From NCBI GenBank assembly GCA_021647745.1, contig JAKIUB010000007.1, positions 42,227 to 106,226 on the forward strand: a stretch of 64,000 nt of DNA. Direction: 5' to 3'. The notes beneath the pieces are model-generated. The model did not search any database, was not told the origin of the DNA, and was given only the letters and a program-made list of their open reading frames with translations. This DNA comes from Paracoccaceae bacterium. Its GTDB lineage: Bacteria > Pseudomonadota > Alphaproteobacteria > Rhodobacterales > Rhodobacteraceae. Shown piece by piece: positions 60,921 through 64,000 of this stretch. Position numbers and translations under genes: made by a program. The stretch's first letter is position 1. Each line of letters starts with the position of its first letter.

Positions 60921-61392
60921 CCGCCTGATTGAGGTCGTGCTCGACGAAACCGGCCTGCCCGCCCCTACCCCCGAGATCGAGCAAGAGCGACGGGTGGCAA
61001 TTTATGATTTGCTGGAAAAAAACAGCTTTACCCCAGTCGCGCGCGGCGTGGAGCCACCGGTTGGGCCGTTTAGATTAAACCTTTCCATTCTAGACCGCCG
61101 CCTTGTTTTTAAAATACTGAATGATTCCAATAGTAAGGTTGGAGAGTTTCACCTATCGCTTTCACCCTTCAGGCAGGTGATCAAAGATTATTTCCAGATT
61201 TGTGAAAGCTACTTTGATGCGGTCAAACGATTGCCCCCAGCGCAGATCGAGGCGATTGATATGGGGCGAAGAGGCATACATGACGAAGGTTCGCGGGTGC
61301 TGCAAGAACGGCTCGAGGGCAAGGTGGATATCGACCATACAACCGCGCGCCGCTTGTTTACGCTGATCTGCGTTTTGCACTTCAAGGGGTAG
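60910..61392 (+). CDS. UPF0262 family protein
   Basis: A 160-aa conserved alphaproteobacterial protein of unknown function. Characteristic stretches are IVLDE-like VVLDETGLPAP, ERRVAIYDLLEKNSF, GPFRLNLSILDRRLVFKI and GRRGIHDEGSRVLQERLEGK, with DHTTARRLFTLICVLHF at the end. It sits between hisD (11-bp overlap) and the phosphatase gene, its usual position in Rhodobacterales. It looks cytosolic. Confidence 0.93.
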   Translation: MIANRLIEVVLDETGLPAPTPEIEQERRVAIYDLLEKNSFTPVARGVEPPVGPFRLNLSILDRRLVFKILNDSNSKVGEFHLSLSPFRQVIKDYFQICESYFDAVKRLPPAQIEAIDMGRRGIHDEGSRVLQERLEGKVDIDHTTARRLFTLICVLHFKG

Positions 61393-61395
61393 CGC

Positions 61396-61860
61396 ATGCA
61401 GAAACCCCGCCCTTCATCTGTACTTTTTGCTTGTGATTACAATGCGGTGCGCTCGCCAATGGCAGAGGGAATCATGAAGCGGGACTTTGGCACAACAATT
61501 TTTGTGCAGTCAGCAGGGGTGCATCATGATATCGAGATTGACGGGTTTTGCATCGCGGTATGTGAAGAAATCGGGGTGACCCTTTCACGGCACCGCGCGC
61601 GGTCTTTTTCCGAAATGGAGGAGTGGGGAGACCAGATCGACGGTTACGATCTGATCATTGCTCTCTCGCCCGCCGCCCAGCGGGCCGCGCTTGAATATAC
61701 CCGCTATTTTGCTCTTGATGTCGAATACTGGCCAATATTCGATCCGACAAACCTCGGGCGTACCCGTCAGGAAAAGCTGGCAACCTACCGGCAGGCAAGA
61801 GACCAGATCGCCACCCATATCCGCCGCCGCTTTGGCCCGCCACTGGAGAGCGAGCCATAA
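61396..61860 (+). CDS. Low-molecular-weight phosphotyrosine phosphatase family protein
   Basis: A 154-aa LMW-PTP/arsenate reductase fold. The P-loop CX5R is present as C-DYNAV-R (LFACDYNAVRSPMAEG) followed by the usual serine-proline. The general-acid DP motif is seen in PIFDPTNLG. It starts three bases after the UPF0262 gene and ends the conserved hisD cluster. The substrate is unknown. The infA gene expected next in relatives is absent. Confidence 0.9.
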   Translation: MQKPRPSSVLFACDYNAVRSPMAEGIMKRDFGTTIFVQSAGVHHDIEIDGFCIAVCEEIGVTLSRHRARSFSEMEEWGDQIDGYDLIIALSPAAQRAALEYTRYFALDVEYWPIFDPTNLGRTRQEKLATYRQARDQIATHIRRRFGPPLESEP

Positions 61861-62039
61861 CACCCGAAGCCAATGACTATTTTATCCCGAGGCAACAATC
61901 CGAGATCGTATCTGTAATCTTGCATAGCAAAGGCCTGAATGACGAGGACCGCCAGAATATGCCGGCCTTATTCGCTGGCTCTTGCTGATTAATGAACCCC
62001 GACCAAGGCCTTCCGAGCCTTCCTCACGCTCATGCGGAT

Positions 62040-62407
62040 GCTGTCATAACAACGCGTATAGAAATCGCCCAGCTAAAAGAAAGCATGCCTGAAAGCACAA
62101 TGATTTATGTGACCCGTGATCAGGTGGAAGCAATGACACTGGCCACGCGGATTGTAGTGCTGGCCAACAAAGGCATTGCGCAAGTCGGCACGCCACCGAA
62201 AAAACACCGGTATTTGCCAGGCGGGTCAATTTTACCGAATTGCTGGGCGAGGTTACGCAAATATATTTTAATACCACCTCGGGCGAACCGGTTATTGCCA
62301 AGCTGCCAGGCATTGTCCGCAACTTGCGGGGCACAGCCCTTGCCCTCGGAGCACCCGCAGAAAAAGTGTGCATCTTTGCAAAAGGCCAATCTCTACACCG
62401 CCTCTAA
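62040..62407 (+). pseudogene. Remnant of a sugar ABC transporter ATPase (MalK/UgpC type)
   Basis: Only the C-terminal third survives, in two frames. Frame one (62049 on) reads RIEIAQLKESMPESTMIYVT, then RDQVEAMTLATRIVVLANKG and IAQVGTP, the H-loop and D-box region of MalK/UgpC, with the H-loop His changed to Arg. After about 62205 the homologous frame shifts: NFTELLGEVTQIYF and GEPVIAKLPGIVRNLRG are the TOBE domain, stopping at 62405-62407. The Walker A half and the middle are deleted. The preceding 61861-62039 holds no recognisable gene. Confidence 0.8.
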
Positions 62408-62468
62408 AGCCCCCACTCCTTTTCATGGTTAGCGTGCATGCATCTCTTTCATGCTGGCGCTGCCAAGT

Positions 62469-63386
62469 CTACGCCCCAGGTTTTGGGGCCTCCCAATGGG
62501 GTTGGGCTTTTAGCCGATCGGCCAGCAGATCAATTAGCGCGCGGACCCGGTGGGGCAAGTGCCTTGTTTGCGGATAAACCGCATAGGCCGCGAGCGGCTC
62601 GGGGCGATGGGCGCAAAGCAGGGGAACGAGCTTTTTTGCCTTTAACGCCTCCCAGACAATAAAGCTGGGGGCCAGCACGATGCCGTGGCCCTCCACAGCC
62701 GCGTGGCACAGGAAGTCACCATTATTGGAGACCATTTTCGCGGACAGATTAACCGAAGATTTGCGCCCGGAAGGGGTGGTAAAATACCAAGCCCCCGCAT
62801 CCGGGTTGGCATAGTGCAGGATTTTATGCTGCTTGAGATCGTTTGGGGTTTTTGGGGTGCCATGGGCTTGCAGATAAGCCGGGCTGGCACTAACCACTCG
62901 GGTAATTTCAACCAGCTTGCGGGCTTTCAGGGTAGAATCCTCAAGTTTGGCGATGCGGATAGCGAGGTCATAACCTTCATCGACCAAATCAACCTGCCGA
63001 TCGTTGAAATCCATGTGCAGCTGCAGGTCGGGGTGAGATTTGGCAAAATCCGAGATCAACGGCGTCAGATGCGCCAGCCCGAAGCTCAGCGGGGCCGAAA
63101 CCTTGATTTTGCCGGTCAGGCTGCCGCTGGTCTCGCTGGCCTCGGCATTGATTTCGGCCATATCCGCCAGCACCTGCACCGCACGCTCATAATAGCGCTG
63201 CCCGGCATCGGTAAGGCTTGATCTGCGGGTCGTGCGGGCCAGAAGTTGCACGCCAAGGCGCGTTTCAAGATCGGTGAGCCGTCGGCTAACTGCCGATTTG
63301 ACCAGACCCAACTGGCTGGCGGCGCGGCTGATGCTGCCGGCATCTACAATGCGGATGAAGGTTTCCATTTCCTCTAATTGGCCCAT
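62469..63386 (-). CDS. LysR-family transcriptional regulator
   Basis: A 305-aa LTTR. The HTH is METFIRIVDAGSISRAASQL followed by GLVKSAVSRRLTDLETRLGV, and the effector domain runs from about residue 90 (KIKVSAPLSFGLAHLTPLI) to the end. The ATG at 63386 is the family start; the long in-frame stretch beyond it is non-coding. It is divergent from the DoxX and pirin genes, which it probably controls in response to an electrophile, quinone or redox signal, as inferred from neighbours. Confidence 0.9.
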   Translation of the reverse strand: MGQLEEMETFIRIVDAGSISRAASQLGLVKSAVSRRLTDLETRLGVQLLARTTRRSSLTDAGQRYYERAVQVLADMAEINAEASETSGSLTGKIKVSAPLSFGLAHLTPLISDFAKSHPDLQLHMDFNDRQVDLVDEGYDLAIRIAKLEDSTLKARKLVEITRVVSASPAYLQAHGTPKTPNDLKQHKILHYANPDAGAWYFTTPSGRKSSVNLSAKMVSNNGDFLCHAAVEGHGIVLAPSFIVWEALKAKKLVPLLCAHRPEPLAAYAVYPQTRHLPHRVRALIDLLADRLKAQPHWEAPKPGA

Positions 63387-63402
63387 GATTGTATTCCAAA
63401 TA

Positions 63403-63417
63403 AGAACAATGAGTTCT
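63403..63417. promoter_or_regulatory. Inverted repeat between the LysR and DoxX genes
   Basis: AGAAC (63403-63407), AATGA, GTTCT (63413-63417) is a perfect 5-5-5 dyad, 16 bases before the lysR-type start and 71 bases before the DoxX start. LTTRs bind such interrupted dyads for autoregulation and divergent activation. It resembles half of a LexA-type repeat but has the wrong spacing and orientation. Confidence 0.4.
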
Positions 63418-63488
63418 AATAATCGCTGTTTATTGCCATATCCACAACCCTTAAGTTGACGATGTAGAAACAAAAGGGAGACAGTAAT

Positions 63489-63878
63489 ATGGAAAAGATA
63501 CAAGAATTGGCCATGCCCACCGGGCGGGTGCTCATCGCGGTAATGTTTGTGCTTGCGGGGGTGGGTAAGATTTTTGCCTTTGCGGATACGCAAGGTTTTA
63601 TGGAAGCTTTCGGGGTGCCGGGTTCTTTGCTGATTCCAACAATTCTTTTTGAAATAGGCGCTGGTTTGGCCGTTATTATTGGCTGGCAAACCCGCTTGGC
63701 GGCGCTGGCTCTGGCTGGTTTTAGCGTGGTATCGGCAATTATATTCCACGCAGATTTTGCTGACCCTGTCCAGTCGACCATATTTTTGAAAAATGTCGGC
63801 CTCGCCGGTGGTTTCCTGTTTCTGGTCGCCAATGGCGCCGGGGCATATTCTTTAGACAACCGCAAAAAGGCAGCCTGA
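63489..63878 (+). CDS. DoxX family membrane protein
   Basis: A 129-aa protein with four spans. It shows TGRVLIAVMFVLAGVGKIFA, GVPGSLLIPTILFEIGAGLA, WQTRLAALALAGFSVVSAII and LKNVGLAGGFLFLVANGAG, the standard DoxX layout. GGGAG precedes the ATG. It is followed three bases later by a pirin gene; DoxX-pirin pairs under LysR control are common and linked to redox or quinone stress, though no enzyme activity is proven. Confidence 0.9.
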   Translation: MEKIQELAMPTGRVLIAVMFVLAGVGKIFAFADTQGFMEAFGVPGSLLIPTILFEIGAGLAVIIGWQTRLAALALAGFSVVSAIIFHADFADPVQSTIFLKNVGLAGGFLFLVANGAGAYSLDNRKKAA

Positions 63879-63881
63879 TCA

Positions 63882-64000
63882 ATGGAACGTAAAATCATCA
63901 AAACCATCAGGGGCGTGGCCGCCTCGGATGGGGACGGGGTGCGGCTGACGCGAATTATCGGCTCGCCAGAGCTGGATATGCTCGACCCTTTTTTGCTGCT
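63882..64000 (+). CDS. Pirin family protein (3' end outside window)
   Basis: The first 39 codons of a pirin-like cupin protein: MERKIIKTIRGVAASDGDGV, then RLTRIIGSPELDMLDPFLLL. The stretch SPELDMLDPFLLL matches the pirin N-terminal cupin entry. Pirins are iron-binding and some are quercetinases or co-regulators. It is in an operon with the DoxX gene. The frame is open to the window end. Confidence 0.85.
   Translation, partial: MERKIIKTIRGVAASDGDGVRLTRIIGSPELDMLDPFLL

Noticed and set aside
63403..63417. Second LexA site (GAAC...GTTC)
   Set aside because: The halves are inverted and five bases apart, not the direct GTTC-N7-GTTC arrangement.
63387..63749. 120-residue N-terminal extension of the LysR regulator
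   Set aside because: LTTRs begin with the HTH; the extension crosses the DoxX promoter and coding region and is not protein-like.
1..64000. tRNA, rRNA or CRISPR loci
   Set aside because: Intergenic gaps were read for T-loop (TTCGAATC-type) and repeat-spacer patterns; none had tRNA folds or regular repeats.

Overview
The window is a stretch of alphaproteobacterial chromosome. Gene content and order point to Rhodobacterales (Roseobacter-like). The dusB-ntrB-ntrC-ntrY-ntrX-trkA-trkH-hfq-hflX string, an iscR-led suf operon with YIP1-like genes, hisD followed by a UPF0262 gene and a small phosphatase gene, a GTA-type endolysin/holin pair beside ccm genes, and an NtrC without the GAFTGA loop all fit that order. 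Nearly all of the window is compact housekeeping DNA on both strands, with many 1-4 bp start/stop overlaps. No rRNA, tRNA, insertion sequence or CRISPR array was seen.

Layout. 1-2.0 kb: the 3' part of recG, then a 36-codon membrane-peptide gene with its own alphaproteobacterial LexA (SOS) box, promoter and terminator. 2.0-10.5 kb: a two-cysteine IscU-like scaffold gene, hisI, gluQ, trmFO, two coupled cyclophilins (cytosolic and exported), a DUF3179 protein behind a start-codon hairpin, tyrS, a serine hydrolase and an alpha/beta hydrolase. 10.5-18.3 kb: iscR, a cysteine desulfurase, sufB, sufC, sufD, two YIP1-like membrane proteins and sufS. 18.3-25.7 kb: lpdA, a GNAT protein, a VIT-family transporter, lipA, a 55-aa membrane protein coupled to hpt, ratA, cinA-C, pgpA and ispDF.

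25.8-39.4 kb: the nitrogen and redox two-component pairs ntrBC and ntrYX behind dusB, potassium uptake (trkA, trkH), hfq, hflX, miaA and an AraC regulator. 39.4-49.3 kb (minus strand): murI, argC, ccmE, endolysin, holin, ccmF, ccmH, an enoyl-CoA hydratase, glnE and a small conserved-looking gene. 49.4-54.6 kb: a lipoprotein, rplM-rpsI, a thioesterase, a second enoyl-CoA hydratase, ctaA and trmJ. 54.6-61.9 kb: icd behind a perfect inverted repeat, two tandem DUF1330 genes, alaS, hisD, a UPF0262 gene and a low-molecular-weight phosphatase gene. 61.9-64 kb: a synteny break holding the remnant of a sugar-ABC ATPase gene, then a divergent LysR / DoxX-pirin locus cut by the window end.

How the parts fit together. 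Fe-S assembly (suf, the IscU-like scaffold) serves LipA, and LipA feeds the lipoyl enzymes that LpdA reoxidises. The ntr genes and glnE together set nitrogen status. The ccm genes and ctaA supply the c- and a-type haem of the respiratory chain. The most interesting signals are the SOS-controlled mini membrane protein (possibly a SidA-like division inhibitor), the gene-transfer-agent lysis pair embedded among cytochrome c maturation genes, and several unexplained hairpins and palindromes at promoters.
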